This document shows, one piece after another, positions 15,262-24,066 of a stretch of DNA of 64,000 nucleotides. Origin of the DNA: Nesterenkonia lacusekhoensis (GTDB taxonomy: Bacteria > Actinomycetota > Actinomycetes > Actinomycetales > Micrococcaceae); assembly GCF_017876395.1 (NCBI RefSeq), contig NZ_JAGINX010000001.1, forward strand, positions 1,054,001-1,118,000, in the 5' to 3' direction. The position numbers and the translations under genes were made by a program. The notes below the pieces were generated by a model, which was given only the letters and a program-made list of their open reading frames with translations, ran no database searches and was not told the origin of the DNA. How positions within the stretch are numbered: position 1 is the stretch's first letter; every line of letters starts with the position of its first letter.

Positions 15262-18092
15262 AGGGACTTCACCTTCTCCCCAGCGAGCACCTCAGCCGCC
15301 CACTCGGCCAGCCGGGTGCGGTCGATCTTGGAGTTGTGGCGGATGTCGGTGGGCAGCTTCTCCAGGACCAGAACTGCTGAGACCGGCACCTCGGAGGCTT
15401 CGCGCACAGTTCGGGCGAACTCCGGGCGGGCCAGCGGGGAACGACCGGTGCGCAGCCGCTTGGCGCTGCCCTCAGGCTCGACGATGACCACCACTGCCTG
15501 GGTCCCGATCGGTCCCACGCCGACGGCGGCGCAGCGGGCCACCTCGTCCACAGCGTCGACCGGGGTCTCCACGGCGCCGGGGCCCACAGGTCCTGCCGGT
15601 GTGGTGATCACGTGCTGGAGCCGGCCCTGGATCCAGAGCCGCTCTTCGGCGTCGAAGTGTCCGATGTCATTGGTCCGGTGCCAGATCAGCCCGTCATGGG
15701 TGTCCCGTCGGCTCTGCCGGTCGGTGTGCCAGAGGCGGTCGTAGCCCTCCTTGAGATGGGCCGCGGAGACGACGATCTCGCCGAGGGTGCCGACGTTCTC
15801 GGCCGGCTCCACCAGATGGTCAGCCGCTCGTCCCTGGGCATCCAGCGGAGCCAGCGCGAAGCGGACGCCGTCGACCGCCCGGCCCACACAGACTCCCGGC
15901 TGACCGGCCCCTGCAGGTCCGGACGTCATAGCCTCATGGATCTGTTCGCGGGAGATGTCCGCCTGGAGCAGCCCCTCCGTCATGCCGTAGGGGGTATGGA
16001 TCTCGGCCTCCGGGAAGAGCTCCTGAACCTGATCGAGGAGCACCGGGTGCACCGGGGCCCCAGCGGAGAGGACCAGGTAGATCCCGCCCAGGGCATCACG
16101 TTGGCGCTGAGTGAGCTGATCGGCCGTGGCCACGACGTTGCGCAGCGCGGCCGGAGAGCCGAAGAACATCGTGGCCTCGCCGGCCAGTGCGGCCTCAGCG
16201 ACTGCCACGGCGGTCAGCGTGGAGGGTTTGGTCACCGACATGTCCGGAGTCACCGAGGTGGCACCGATCGCAGGTCCCAGCAGCGCGAAGGGAGCGAATC
16301 CTGCGATGAGTGAGGACCCAGGCTTCACGGCGAACTGCTGGCGCAGCAGGGCTACCAGCGCACCCAGACGGCCGTGGGTGTAGAGAACTCCCTTGGCCGG
16401 GCCGGTGGAGCCGGAGGTGAACAGCACTGCGGCCGGGTCCTCGGGAGCCGGATGAGGGACAGCGTCGGGACGGCGGCCGCTGTGGCTGCGCAGCAGACGC
16501 TCCACTGAGGCCACAGTGCCCAGCAGCTTGGCCTGCCGGCCCGAGAGCACGTTCAGGCTGATCCGCTGACCTGGCCAGTTCAGGCTCCGCGCAACGGTCA
16601 GGCCCGGCGTGGCCCCGATGATCCATCGTGGTCTGGCACTGCGGACAGCCCGGGTCATGCCCTTCAGCCCCAGGCCCTGGTCGGCCACCACAGTCACGGC
16701 ACCGATGCGCAGGCAGGCATAGAGGATGACGGTGAGGTCGTTGCCGGGCTGGACCAGCAGGGAGACCCGGTCGCCGGGGGAGACGCCGAGTTCGCTCAGT
16801 CCGACGGCCAGGGCGTCGACCTTCTCAGCCAGATCGTCCCACGAGACGGTCCGATCAGCGTCTTCAGCCACGCCCATGTCCACCACAGCGGGGCTGGCTT
16901 TGCGCCAGGTCATGGTCAGGTGTTCGAGCTGGTCGTGCAGCCGGGTCACCTCACCGGCAGGCGCCGGTGAGCGCAGCCCGGCCCGGGGATCCTCTGCCGC
17001 CCCCGGGGTGGGGAAGTGATCCGACAGCCAGGTGAACAGGGGTGTGGAGATGTCGCGGTCCTCGGCGAGCAGGTGGCCGGACCCTTCGAACCGATGGACC
17101 TCGGCGTGGGGGAGGCGTTCCACCAGGTCAGCCAGGTAGCGATCCTGGAACACAGGGTCCTGGGGGCCCCAGAGGAGCAGCGCAGGCTTCTGCCAGCGGG
17201 TCAGCTGCGAGGAGGTCTCCTCGAGCACCGGGCGGGAGAGGTGCTCGGCCTGGGCGGGGATGTCAGCGACGAACCCGCCGATGCCGCCCCGGCCCCAGCG
17301 GGAGGTATAGGGGGCCCGGTAGGCCTTCTTCACCGCTGGCTCCAGCCCGCCGTCGGCCAGCCCGAGGGTGACCTGCAGGAAGCCTTCGGTCTCGACGGTG
17401 GACAGCGGGAGTACATCCGGTGCCATGGCCGCACGCAGCGCCGCGGGGACGTGGTCTTCGGTGGGGTGGTCGACCGCTGTGTTCAGAGTGATCACGGCGT
17501 CGACCTCTTCGGTGTGGCGCATGGCCCACCCCATGCTGATCACCCCGCCCCAGTCGTGGCCCAGGGTGACCAGTGGGACGGTGGTGTCCACATCCAGGGC
17601 GTCCATGAGCCCGTCCAGATCGGTCAGGCGCTGATCGAAGCGACGGTAGGTGTGCGCCTCAGGAGCCGGTGCCTCGGGGTGCGCCAAGCGGTCCGAGAAG
17701 CCCATGTCGAGCTGGTCCGGTGCGATGACTCGCCACGCCTGACCTTCGACGGCCCGGTCCAGGGAGGCGGCGATCACCCGGCGCCAGAGGTAGGACCAGG
17801 TCGGGTTGCCATGCACGGCCAGGATGGTGCCGGTGGGGGTGATGCCCCGCTCGGCGAGCACCGGGCCGGTGTCCAGCACGTGGAAGGTGTGGGTGACGGC
17901 AGGGCCCCTGGCATCAGGGACCCGTGCGGAGGCGCCAGCCTCCGTGCGGGCCATGGCAGGGACGGTCTTGGCGCTGACCAGCCGGGACCACGCGGGATCC
18001 AGCCCGGGAAAGGCTCCCTCAGACGGGAGGTGCTCGGTGGGCAGCCGCGCTCCTGCCGCCGGAATCGGACGCCATGCCTTCAGCTTCGTCAT
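15258..18092 (-). CDS. oleBC: OleBC fusion: beta-lactone decarboxylase (OleB) + beta-lactone synthetase (OleC)
   Basis: A single 944-residue chain. Residues 1 to about 370 form an alpha/beta hydrolase with the haloalkane-dehalogenase-like nucleophile D180 in LGHDWGG and a candidate His in GSGHLL. OleB uses this to convert the beta-lactone to alkene and CO2. Residues about 400-944 form an AMP-ligase-like domain with LFTSGSTGPAKG, acting as OleC, which closes the beta-hydroxy acid to a beta-lactone. Fused OleBC proteins are known from Micrococcus and other actinobacteria, where they are thought to channel the reactive lactone. It lies 42 bp downstream of oleA. Confidence 0.9.
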   Translation of the reverse strand: MTKLKAWRPIPAAGARLPTEHLPSEGAFPGLDPAWSRLVSAKTVPAMARTEAGASARVPDARGPAVTHTFHVLDTGPVLAERGITPTGTILAVHGNPTWSYLWRRVIAASLDRAVEGQAWRVIAPDQLDMGFSDRLAHPEAPAPEAHTYRRFDQRLTDLDGLMDALDVDTTVPLVTLGHDWGGVISMGWAMRHTEEVDAVITLNTAVDHPTEDHVPAALRAAMAPDVLPLSTVETEGFLQVTLGLADGGLEPAVKKAYRAPYTSRWGRGGIGGFVADIPAQAEHLSRPVLEETSSQLTRWQKPALLLWGPQDPVFQDRYLADLVERLPHAEVHRFEGSGHLLAEDRDISTPLFTWLSDHFPTPGAAEDPRAGLRSPAPAGEVTRLHDQLEHLTMTWRKASPAVVDMGVAEDADRTVSWDDLAEKVDALAVGLSELGVSPGDRVSLLVQPGNDLTVILYACLRIGAVTVVADQGLGLKGMTRAVRSARPRWIIGATPGLTVARSLNWPGQRISLNVLSGRQAKLLGTVASVERLLRSHSGRRPDAVPHPAPEDPAAVLFTSGSTGPAKGVLYTHGRLGALVALLRQQFAVKPGSSLIAGFAPFALLGPAIGATSVTPDMSVTKPSTLTAVAVAEAALAGEATMFFGSPAALRNVVATADQLTQRQRDALGGIYLVLSAGAPVHPVLLDQVQELFPEAEIHTPYGMTEGLLQADISREQIHEAMTSGPAGAGQPGVCVGRAVDGVRFALAPLDAQGRAADHLVEPAENVGTLGEIVVSAAHLKEGYDRLWHTDRQSRRDTHDGLIWHRTNDIGHFDAEERLWIQGRLQHVITTPAGPVGPGAVETPVDAVDEVARCAAVGVGPIGTQAVVVIVEPEGSAKRLRTGRSPLARPEFARTVREASEVPVSAVLVLEKLPTDIRHNSKIDRTRLAEWAAEVLAGEKVKSL

Positions 18093-18134
18093 CGGCGCTG
18101 CTCCCTCACTCTGTGTTCTGCGGTGACTGCCGAT

Positions 18135-19163
18135 TCACCATTCGATCTCGACCATGGCGGTGTTCAGGCCCGACCCTACCCCCATGCAGAGCACGCGTGC
18201 ACCGCGCCGGAGGGAGGATGCCTCACGCGAGAGCGTGATGGGCAGTGAGGCCGGCCCCACATTCCCCAGCTCGGGGTAGGTGACCGGCACACGCTTCTTG
18301 TCCAGCTTGGCCGCTTTGACGATGGAGGAGGTGTGCAGCTGGGAGACCTGGTGGGTCACATAGGAGTCCATCTGCTGCCAGTCGAAGTGCTCCTTGGCGT
18401 CCTCCCACGCATCCATGACCAGCTCGAGGCCGCCGTCGAGCAGGCCGCGGGAGTCGGTGAACATGCCGTGGTGATCTCCCACGCAGAGGCCGTGGTGCTG
18501 GGAGGCCGCGCGGGTCACACCACCGATGATGCGGTGGCCCTCAGGATGCTGGTCGGTGGGGCCGATCACGGCCGCGGCGGCACCGCATCCCAGGGTCAGG
18601 GAGGCGAACTCGCTCATGAAGTCGTCGCGGGAGACGGCCTGCTCCAGGGAGTTGATCCGCTCCACGGTCGCTTCCTGGACCTTGCGTGCGTCCTCACCGT
18701 TGACGATCAGCACGTACTTGGCCTGTCCGGCGTCGATGAGGGAGCTGGCCAGGGTCATCGCGTTCACGAAGCCGAGGCAGGCATTGGTGATGTCGAAGTT
18801 CATCGCGGAGCTCGGCAGGCCCAGCCGGTGGTGGATGCCCACCGCGACCGAAGGCTCCAGGTGCTCACGGGTGACCGAGGTGTTGATCATCACAGTGATG
18901 TCGTCGCGGCTGATCCCTGCGGCCTCGATGGCGCGACGGCCTGCCTCCACCGCGCCGGTGATGGCGCCGTCGGGGGTGTCCCAGTTGCGTCGAGCCTTGA
19001 CGCCGGCCACACGCTGGAGGAGTCCTGTGGGAAGTCTCAGCCGCTTCAGGGCATCGGAGAGCCGGTGGTCCAGCTCCTTCGACGTCAGTGCGGCGGGCGC
19101 CTCGACCTCTGCCACAGAGAGCAGGGAGGCGTTCTGGTGATGGAAGGTCGTGTTTCCGGGCAC
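18135..19163 (-). CDS. oleA: OleA, thiolase-superfamily head-to-head condensing enzyme
   Basis: A 342-residue KAS III-like protein with active-site cysteine C129 in DITNACLGFVNA, a His in YVTHQVS and an Asn in ELGNVGPAS. OleA condenses two fatty acyl-CoAs to a 2-alkyl-3-ketoacid, the committing step of long-chain olefin synthesis. TREHLEPSVA contains a candidate for the glutamate base donated by the partner subunit. Start is GTG at 19163. TAGCAT on the minus strand (19170-19175) ends 6 nt upstream, so the ole operon mRNA is probably leaderless. The assignment to OleA rather than FabH rests on the following oleBC and oleD. Confidence 0.9.
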   Translation of the reverse strand: MPGNTTFHHQNASLLSVAEVEAPAALTSKELDHRLSDALKRLRLPTGLLQRVAGVKARRNWDTPDGAITGAVEAGRRAIEAAGISRDDITVMINTSVTREHLEPSVAVGIHHRLGLPSSAMNFDITNACLGFVNAMTLASSLIDAGQAKYVLIVNGEDARKVQEATVERINSLEQAVSRDDFMSEFASLTLGCGAAAAVIGPTDQHPEGHRIIGGVTRAASQHHGLCVGDHHGMFTDSRGLLDGGLELVMDAWEDAKEHFDWQQMDSYVTHQVSQLHTSSIVKAAKLDKKRVPVTYPELGNVGPASLPITLSREASSLRRGARVLCMGVGSGLNTAMVEIEW

Positions 19164-19236
19164 CGGTCCATGCTACTGGAAAGTCAGCAGCCCTCAGTGC
19201 GCCGGACCCCCGCAGGGTCTGGATACGATGGTGTCT

Positions 19237-19836
19237 ATGACACTTTCCATGCGCGAGGCCATCGAGCGCGGCGGCTTCTACCCCGCGCTGGTCCACCACA
19301 CGGTGACCGAGGCGCTCGACGGCCGCGAAGCCAGCCATCAGATCGTGCACGTGGACACCCATTTCGACATGGAAGAGGTCCATCGCCACATCACCGTGCT
19401 GGCCCTGGCTGATGACGTGGTCGTGGTCGCTCATCTGGACGACCATGATCTGGAGGCCGACGACGGCGGGCTCCAGGAATCTGCCGCAGGGTCCGGCGAC
19501 ACTGTGGCGAGGATCTCCACCGAGGTGGTCCCCGTCAGTCGCATCCGGTCGCTGATCCTCTCCGAGGTCCACCGCCATCCTGACCGGTTCAGCCCCGAGC
19601 GCGGACTGGCCGAGGTGACGCTGAACATGCAGTGGACCGGCGGGGCGAGGTTCGAGACGGTCCCGGCCGACTGCGCCAATCCTGACTGTATGGCAGATCA
19701 TGGGGACAACGGCACCTGGGTTCCGGAGGACATCGTGCTGCGCATCGCGGCCACAGCCGAAGGCGACACTGCGGTCGATGAGGCACGAGGCTTCGTGCGG
19801 GCGCTGCGCCGTGCCTGTGTGAAGTACGCACGCTGA
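19237..19836 (+). CDS. DUF5998-like protein of unknown function
   Basis: A 199-residue soluble protein beginning MTLSMREAIERGGFYP, with HVDTHFDMEEVHRHITVL and a C-terminal CANPDCMADHG patch whose cysteines could bind metal. It resembles the actinobacterial family DUF5998, commonly found next to an alkaline-phosphatase-like gene, as here (9 bp apart). The frame is open to 19150. An ATG also occurs at 19228, but TACGAT (19224-19229) overlaps it and ends 7 nt before the ATG at 19237, so the inner start with a leaderless mRNA is preferred. Function is unknown. Confidence 0.75.
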   Translation: MTLSMREAIERGGFYPALVHHTVTEALDGREASHQIVHVDTHFDMEEVHRHITVLALADDVVVVAHLDDHDLEADDGGLQESAAGSGDTVARISTEVVPVSRIRSLILSEVHRHPDRFSPERGLAEVTLNMQWTGGARFETVPADCANPDCMADHGDNGTWVPEDIVLRIAATAEGDTAVDEARGFVRALRRACVKYAR

Positions 19837-19844
19837 GGCCGCCG

Positions 19845-21092
19845 GTGACTGATCTGACCCTGCCGGAGGCACCGGACTACGACGGCGCCCACCTGCGCCG
19901 GATCCTGCCCTCTGTGGGCGCGTCCCTGGGACTGAGCAGTTCGGACGCGTCCGGGGAGTGCTTCCAGAACCGTCTGGGGCTGCCTGAGGCGAACATCGCT
20001 GTGGTGCTCATGGTCGACGGCCTCGGCGACGAGCAGCTGGCGCGCCACACCGGCCACGCGCGCTTTCTCGCCTCGCGCTGGAGGAAGCCGGCCACCGGCC
20101 GTGTCCTCGATGCGGGCGTCCCCTCCACGACCTCGGCCTCGCTGACCTCCTTGGGCACCGGCCGGACGCCGGGGGAGCACGGACTCACCGGGTACAACGT
20201 CTACGCGGAGGACCTGGACCGAGTGGTCAATATGCTCGGCGGTTGGGATCCCGAGGTCGATCCTGGCAGCTGGCAGCCGCACAGTTCTCTGCTGGGCCGG
20301 GCCGAAGGATCCGGTGCTGCCGTGGTGACGATCTCCAGGCCTCAGTTCCAGGACTCTCCGCTGACTCAGGCCGCACTCTCCGGCGGTGAGTTCTTGGGGG
20401 CCAAGCACATGGACGCCCGTTTTCGGCTGGCCGAGGACTGGATCTCCGGCCACCGTCCCCGGAAGGGCCAGGTCCGCCAGGGCGCACCCACGCCGCTGAT
20501 GGTCTACCTCTATGTCGATGAGCTCGACAAGACCGGCCATAAGCACGGCGTGGACTCGGCCGAATGGATCCGCATGCTGGAGCTGCTCGACGCCGAGGCC
20601 GAAAGGTTCTGCGCCTCGCTGTCTGCCCTCTACGGATCCCAGGCTCTGGTCCTGATGACCGCTGATCACGGCATGATCGACATCGCCCCGGAGAACCGGA
20701 TCGACCTTCAGGCATTGGAACAGCAGGAGCAGGATGAGCTGCTCGGTGCCGTGGAGCACGTGGCCGGTGAGCCTCGGTTCCTGCACCTGCACACAGTCGA
20801 AGGACGTGAGGCCGAGGTTCGAGAGACCTGGCAGCGGGCCTTCGGCGATCAGGCGTGGGTGGTGCAGAAGCAGGAGGCCCTCGACGCCGGATGGTTCGGC
20901 CCCGTGGAGGACCGGGTGCTCTCACGGATCGGTGACGTCCTGGTGGCTGTCCACGGCCCGATCGCCCTGTTCCACACCGCCGAGTCCGGCAAGGCTCCGC
21001 TGTCCATGGTCGGGCAGCACGGATCGCTCACCGACGCCGAACGGAAGATTCCGCTGCTCTCGCTCAGCGGTCAGGACATCCGGCCCGACTGA
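19845..21092 (+). CDS. Alkaline phosphatase-superfamily phosphodiesterase / nucleotide pyrophosphatase
   Basis: A 415-residue protein with the metal-binding core of the superfamily. It has VVLMVDGLGDEQL (first Asp), the nucleophile Thr in GVPSTTSASLTSLGTG, and TADHGMID (Asp-His), followed by VDELDKTGHKHG-type residues of the nucleotide pyrophosphatase/phosphodiesterase group. These enzymes cleave phosphodiester or pyrophosphate bonds. The substrate here is unknown. There is no signal peptide, so it is probably cytoplasmic. Start is GTG 9 bp after the DUF5998-like gene, and the two form an operon. Confidence 0.87.
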   Translation: MTDLTLPEAPDYDGAHLRRILPSVGASLGLSSSDASGECFQNRLGLPEANIAVVLMVDGLGDEQLARHTGHARFLASRWRKPATGRVLDAGVPSTTSASLTSLGTGRTPGEHGLTGYNVYAEDLDRVVNMLGGWDPEVDPGSWQPHSSLLGRAEGSGAAVVTISRPQFQDSPLTQAALSGGEFLGAKHMDARFRLAEDWISGHRPRKGQVRQGAPTPLMVYLYVDELDKTGHKHGVDSAEWIRMLELLDAEAERFCASLSALYGSQALVLMTADHGMIDIAPENRIDLQALEQQEQDELLGAVEHVAGEPRFLHLHTVEGREAEVRETWQRAFGDQAWVVQKQEALDAGWFGPVEDRVLSRIGDVLVAVHGPIALFHTAESGKAPLSMVGQHGSLTDAERKIPLLSLSGQDIRPD

Positions 21093-21115
21093 GCGTCAGC
21101 GGTGTGATCCCGAGA

Positions 21116-22417
21116 TCAGTCCTTGCCGCCGAAGAGGATGTCATCCCACTTCGGCATCGAGGGGCGGCGGGAGGAGGAACGCTTCCGGTGCCGCGGCTCA
21201 GGAACCGGATCCTGCTCGTCGGCTTCCTGGTCAGCGGCCCCGTCGGCCGCGGGCCCCTCCGGCTCCTCGGCCCCTTCCTCATAGGAGAAGCCCCAGGCGT
21301 CTGTGCCGGGCGCGTTCTGCTCATCGCTGTCCTCGGAGCGGTCTGCACTGGTCCCGCCGTCCTCGAGTCCCGGGACCGGACCGGTCAGCTGCTCGTCCTG
21401 CTCGACCTGCGCCTCAGGGTGCTCCGGTTCGACGGCGCGCAGGCGGGGCTCCGGGGTGTCAGCGGGCTCCTTCCGGGTCAGCATCAGGGCCAGCTTCTCG
21501 TCTGACTCCTCATCGGCTCCCAGGCGCTGACCTCGCCGGGCACGCAGGACATCCAGCAGGTGCTCATGCTCCCCGCCTTCGGAGCCGGTCTGCTCCGAGC
21601 CGCCCTCGTCCGGGGTCTGCGGAGTGCGGGCGGGCGTCTGCGCGGTCGCTCGCGCAGACCCGGAGGTCTCCCGCACCGGTCGGGGGCCGCGGTCCCTGCC
21701 GGAAGCTGGGGTGTGCTCGGCGTCGACGTCGAAGGGAGCGTCGACGGCGGCCAAGTGCCGCGAACTGCCGCGTCGGCGGGACTTGCCCGGCAGCGGCAGG
21801 GTGCTCAGCGACTCGGCCCAGCGGTTGGCAGCGGTGAGGTGGCGCGTCTCTGCGTTGAAGGTCCATTCGGCCGGCGGCTGCAGCCCGATGCCGGCGCCAT
21901 GGGTCTCCGAGGAGCCGGCGTCGAACCAGCACTCCACCTGCCAGCGTCCGTCCTCGCGGCGCCAGGCGTCCCAGGAGACGGTCTTCAGCTCCACCTCCAT
22001 GGCTCGCAGGCGGACCTTGACCATGGCCTCCAGGCTGGCCGGAGCGTCGCCGAAGGCCAGGCGGTGGTGTTCGGCCGTCGACGCCGGAGCAACTTCGGTG
22101 CTGCGGGCGCGCTGAGCGATGTAGGAACGTTCGGCCTGCACCGGTCCGGCGTAGCGTTGGACATGCTTGGGGTCCAGGCCGGAGTCCTCGACGACCTGGT
22201 CCACGGAGGCGCCGGCGCGGAGCCGCGCCTGGATCTCGCGCGGCGACAGAGGTGCCGAGGAATCCTCCGCAGGGGAGCTGTGGCGGGCAGCTCTGCCCAC
22301 GGCAGAGCGGAGAGCGTCATCGACCGGCAGCGAGAACTCGTTGCCCTGATCGTCTGAGAGGATCAGCTGATTCTGATTCTCCTCATCGCCGACGCCGACG
22401 ATCCGCAGGTGCTGCAT
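21116..22417 (-). CDS. sepH: Septation protein SepH
   Basis: 433 residues. The N-terminal DUF3071 domain (MQHLRIVGVGDEENQNQLIL) contains a helix-turn-helix (about 57-92, LSPREIQARLRAGAS). A long acidic, low-complexity linker follows, and the C-terminus ends in the conserved basic MPKWDDILFG motif. SepH binds FtsZ and promotes its assembly in Streptomyces and mycobacteria. A good ribosome site (GGAGGA) precedes the ATG. The linker is notably Glu/Asp rich, like several other proteins in the window. It converges with the phosphodiesterase gene, 23 bp apart. Confidence 0.92.
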   Translation of the reverse strand: MQHLRIVGVGDEENQNQLILSDDQGNEFSLPVDDALRSAVGRAARHSSPAEDSSAPLSPREIQARLRAGASVDQVVEDSGLDPKHVQRYAGPVQAERSYIAQRARSTEVAPASTAEHHRLAFGDAPASLEAMVKVRLRAMEVELKTVSWDAWRREDGRWQVECWFDAGSSETHGAGIGLQPPAEWTFNAETRHLTAANRWAESLSTLPLPGKSRRRGSSRHLAAVDAPFDVDAEHTPASGRDRGPRPVRETSGSARATAQTPARTPQTPDEGGSEQTGSEGGEHEHLLDVLRARRGQRLGADEESDEKLALMLTRKEPADTPEPRLRAVEPEHPEAQVEQDEQLTGPVPGLEDGGTSADRSEDSDEQNAPGTDAWGFSYEEGAEEPEGPAADGAADQEADEQDPVPEPRHRKRSSSRRPSMPKWDDILFGGKD

Positions 22418-22605
22418 GAGAGGCTTCCTCCGAAAAGACTGTGGAGACTGCCGCCCGTCTCCCGGACGGGAATCGGGCCCGTTGGCGGGGCGGTCGTCTC
22501 GCTTTCGCTTCTCGCCACTGTATCGCGGGGCAGGAAGAATGGGACCGCATCCTTCGAGCTCGACCCGAACGATTTTTGCTCACGGCTCAACACGGGCCCT
22601 TCGAT

Positions 22606-22635
22606 TTGTCCATATACCCCCTCGGGGGGCACAAT
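22606..22635 (+). promoter_or_regulatory. Possible promoter of the DUF4193 gene
   Basis: TTGTCC (22606-22611) and CACAAT (22630-22635) are 18 bp apart and resemble -35 and -10 boxes. The spacer contains the G/C palindrome CCCCCTCGGGGG. The gene start is about 48 nt downstream. The rest of the 266-bp gap between sepH and this gene shows no other feature I can support. Confidence 0.35.
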
Positions 22636-22683
22636 CTGTGCGACCGATTAGGCCGTACGGACTCGAAGTGTGGAGCGACTCTC

Positions 22684-22983
22684 ATGGCAACTGATTACGA
22701 TGCACCGCGTAAGAACGACGACGAAGTCAATGAGGACTCGATCGAAGAGCTGAAGAATCGCTCGAACAACCGCCAGTCCGCGGTCGTCGACGAGGATGAG
22801 GCTGAGGCCGCCGAGGGCTTCGAGCTGCCCGGCGCCGATCTCTCCGACGAAGAGCTCCAGGTGCGGGTGCTGCCCGCCCAGTCCGACGAGTTCACCTGCG
22901 GCGAGTGCTTCCTGGTCCGCCACCGCTCCCAGGTCTCCCGGGAGCAGGGCGGCATGTTCATCTGCAAGGACTGCGACGCCTAG
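22684..22983 (+). CDS. DUF4193 family zinc-ribbon-like protein
   Basis: A 99-residue protein of the actinobacterial DUF4193 family. It begins MATDYDAPRKNDDEVNEDSIEEL, has a strongly acidic middle, and ends in a four-cysteine zinc site made of CGEC and CKDC (about residues 78-98). Function is unknown, although the family is nearly universal in actinobacteria and always lies near dut and DUF3093, as here. The frame is open to 22441, but homology begins at the ATG 22684. The transcript therefore has an untranslated leader of tens of nucleotides. Confidence 0.9.
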   Translation: MATDYDAPRKNDDEVNEDSIEELKNRSNNRQSAVVDEDEAEAAEGFELPGADLSDEELQVRVLPAQSDEFTCGECFLVRHRSQVSREQGGMFICKDCDA

Positions 22984-23018
22984 CAGGAGACGTCCTCTCC
23001 GCTGACCGCACTCGTCAG

Positions 23019-23061
23019 GAGGGTGTCGGCCCCCGGCTCAGCCGGTGGTGCTGACACCCTC
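23019..23061 (+). terminator. Stem-loop after DUF4193
   Basis: GAGGGTGTC (23019-23027) pairs perfectly with GACACCCTC (23053-23061), which is followed by TT. The loop is 25 nt and can itself form smaller pairs. The right arm overlaps the last codons of the convergent DUF3093 gene. Confidence 0.45.
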
Positions 23062-23529
23062 TTCGCGTACCTGCTCCACGGACCCCAGAGCCTTCAGCAG
23101 CGCTTCGGGACGGCGCGTGGAGAACAGCCAATAGGGCGTGGCATCCTGCTCGTCGGTGATCTCGGCGGTGATGACCGGATCGATCCAGCCACGGATGCAC
23201 TGGTAGGAGCGGGCATCGAAGCCGGGACCCAGCTGCTCGCGCGCCGCCTGGCGACGATGGGCGACGACGCGCCCCAGATGCCGGGTCTCGATCTGAGCTC
23301 TGCCCACACGCAGCCATCCGTCGCGGACCTCCACGGTCGGGGTGGTGATGATCAGAGCGAAGACCAGCAGACTGATGCCGATGACCATGGCCAGGAACCC
23401 GAAGGTCAGGTCGATGGGGAAGAAGATCAGGGAGACCGAAGCCCCGATGATCACTGCAGCGGTCCACATCCACCAGGAGGGCCACAGCTTCTCGGCGTAG
23501 CGCACGCCGTGGTCGTACTGAGTCGTCAT
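23038..23529 (-). CDS. DUF3093 family membrane protein
   Basis: A 163-residue protein with two membrane helices near the N-terminus (about residues 19-58), followed by a compact domain containing [14 protein letters not shown] and [16 protein letters not shown], typical of actinobacterial DUF3093. Function is unknown. The ATG at 23529 is chosen because the longer frame (to 23595) would run into dut. It is divergent from dut, with 32 bp between the start codons, an arrangement conserved in M. tuberculosis and many relatives. Confidence 0.87.
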   Translation of the reverse strand: MTTQYDHGVRYAEKLWPSWWMWTAAVIIGASVSLIFFPIDLTFGFLAMVIGISLLVFALIITTPTVEVRDGWLRVGRAQIETRHLGRVVAHRRQAAREQLGPGFDARSYQCIRGWIDPVITAEITDEQDATPYWLFSTRRPEALLKALGSVEQVREEGVSTTG

Positions 23530-23561
23530 ATCTCTATCGTCGCATGAGTAGACTCGGTGGC

Positions 23562-24047
23562 ATGAGTCCGCAGACCTCCCCTGAGACGATCGCACCTGAG
23601 AAGATCACTGTCCCCATCCGTCAGCTGGACCCCGAACTTCCCCTGCCCGTCTACGCCCACCCCGGCGACGCCGGCGCCGACCTGCTCTGTGCCGAGGACT
23701 TCACGCTGGAGCCGGGGGAGCGGCGCCTGGTTCCGACGGGGATCGCCCTCGCCCTGCCGGAAGGATGGGTGGGCCTGGTCCACCCGCGCAGCGGTCTGGC
23801 TGTCAAGCATGGAATCACCCTGGTCAACGCCCCCGGGACCATCGACGCCGGTTATCGTGGTGAGGTGAAGGTGTGCCTGCTGAACACGGACCGCGCTGAG
23901 GCGGTGCATTTCTCCCGCGGGGACCGGATCGCACAGTTGGTGCTGCAGCGCGTCGGAGGGGCCGACTTCGTGCCGGTGGCTGATCTGGAGGAGAGCGCAC
24001 GCGGCGCGGGCGGCTTCGGCTCCACCGGACTCGGCTCGCAACAGTAA
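23562..24047 (+). CDS. dut: Deoxyuridine 5'-triphosphate nucleotidohydrolase (dUTPase)
   Basis: 161 residues with all five trimeric dUTPase motifs: [45 protein letters not shown] and the C-terminal flap [10 protein letters not shown]. It hydrolyses dUTP to dUMP and pyrophosphate, keeping uracil out of DNA and feeding dTMP synthesis. TAGACT (23549-23554) ends 7 nt before this ATG and there is no Shine-Dalgarno sequence, so the leaderless start at 23562 is preferred over the in-frame ATG at 23544, which would overlap the -10 region. Confidence 0.95.
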   Translation: MSPQTSPETIAPEKITVPIRQLDPELPLPVYAHPGDAGADLLCAEDFTLEPGERRLVPTGIALALPEGWVGLVHPRSGLAVKHGITLVNAPGTIDAGYRGEVKVCLLNTDRAEAVHFSRGDRIAQLVLQRVGGADFVPVADLEESARGAGGFGSTGLGSQQ

Positions 24048-24066
24048 GGAATTGAGGTCAATCCCC

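Noticed and set aside
22616-22630. The G/C palindrome CCCCCTCGGGGG upstream of the DUF4193 gene as a terminator
   Set aside because: It is short, has a 2-nt loop and lies between plausible -35 and -10 boxes rather than after a gene.
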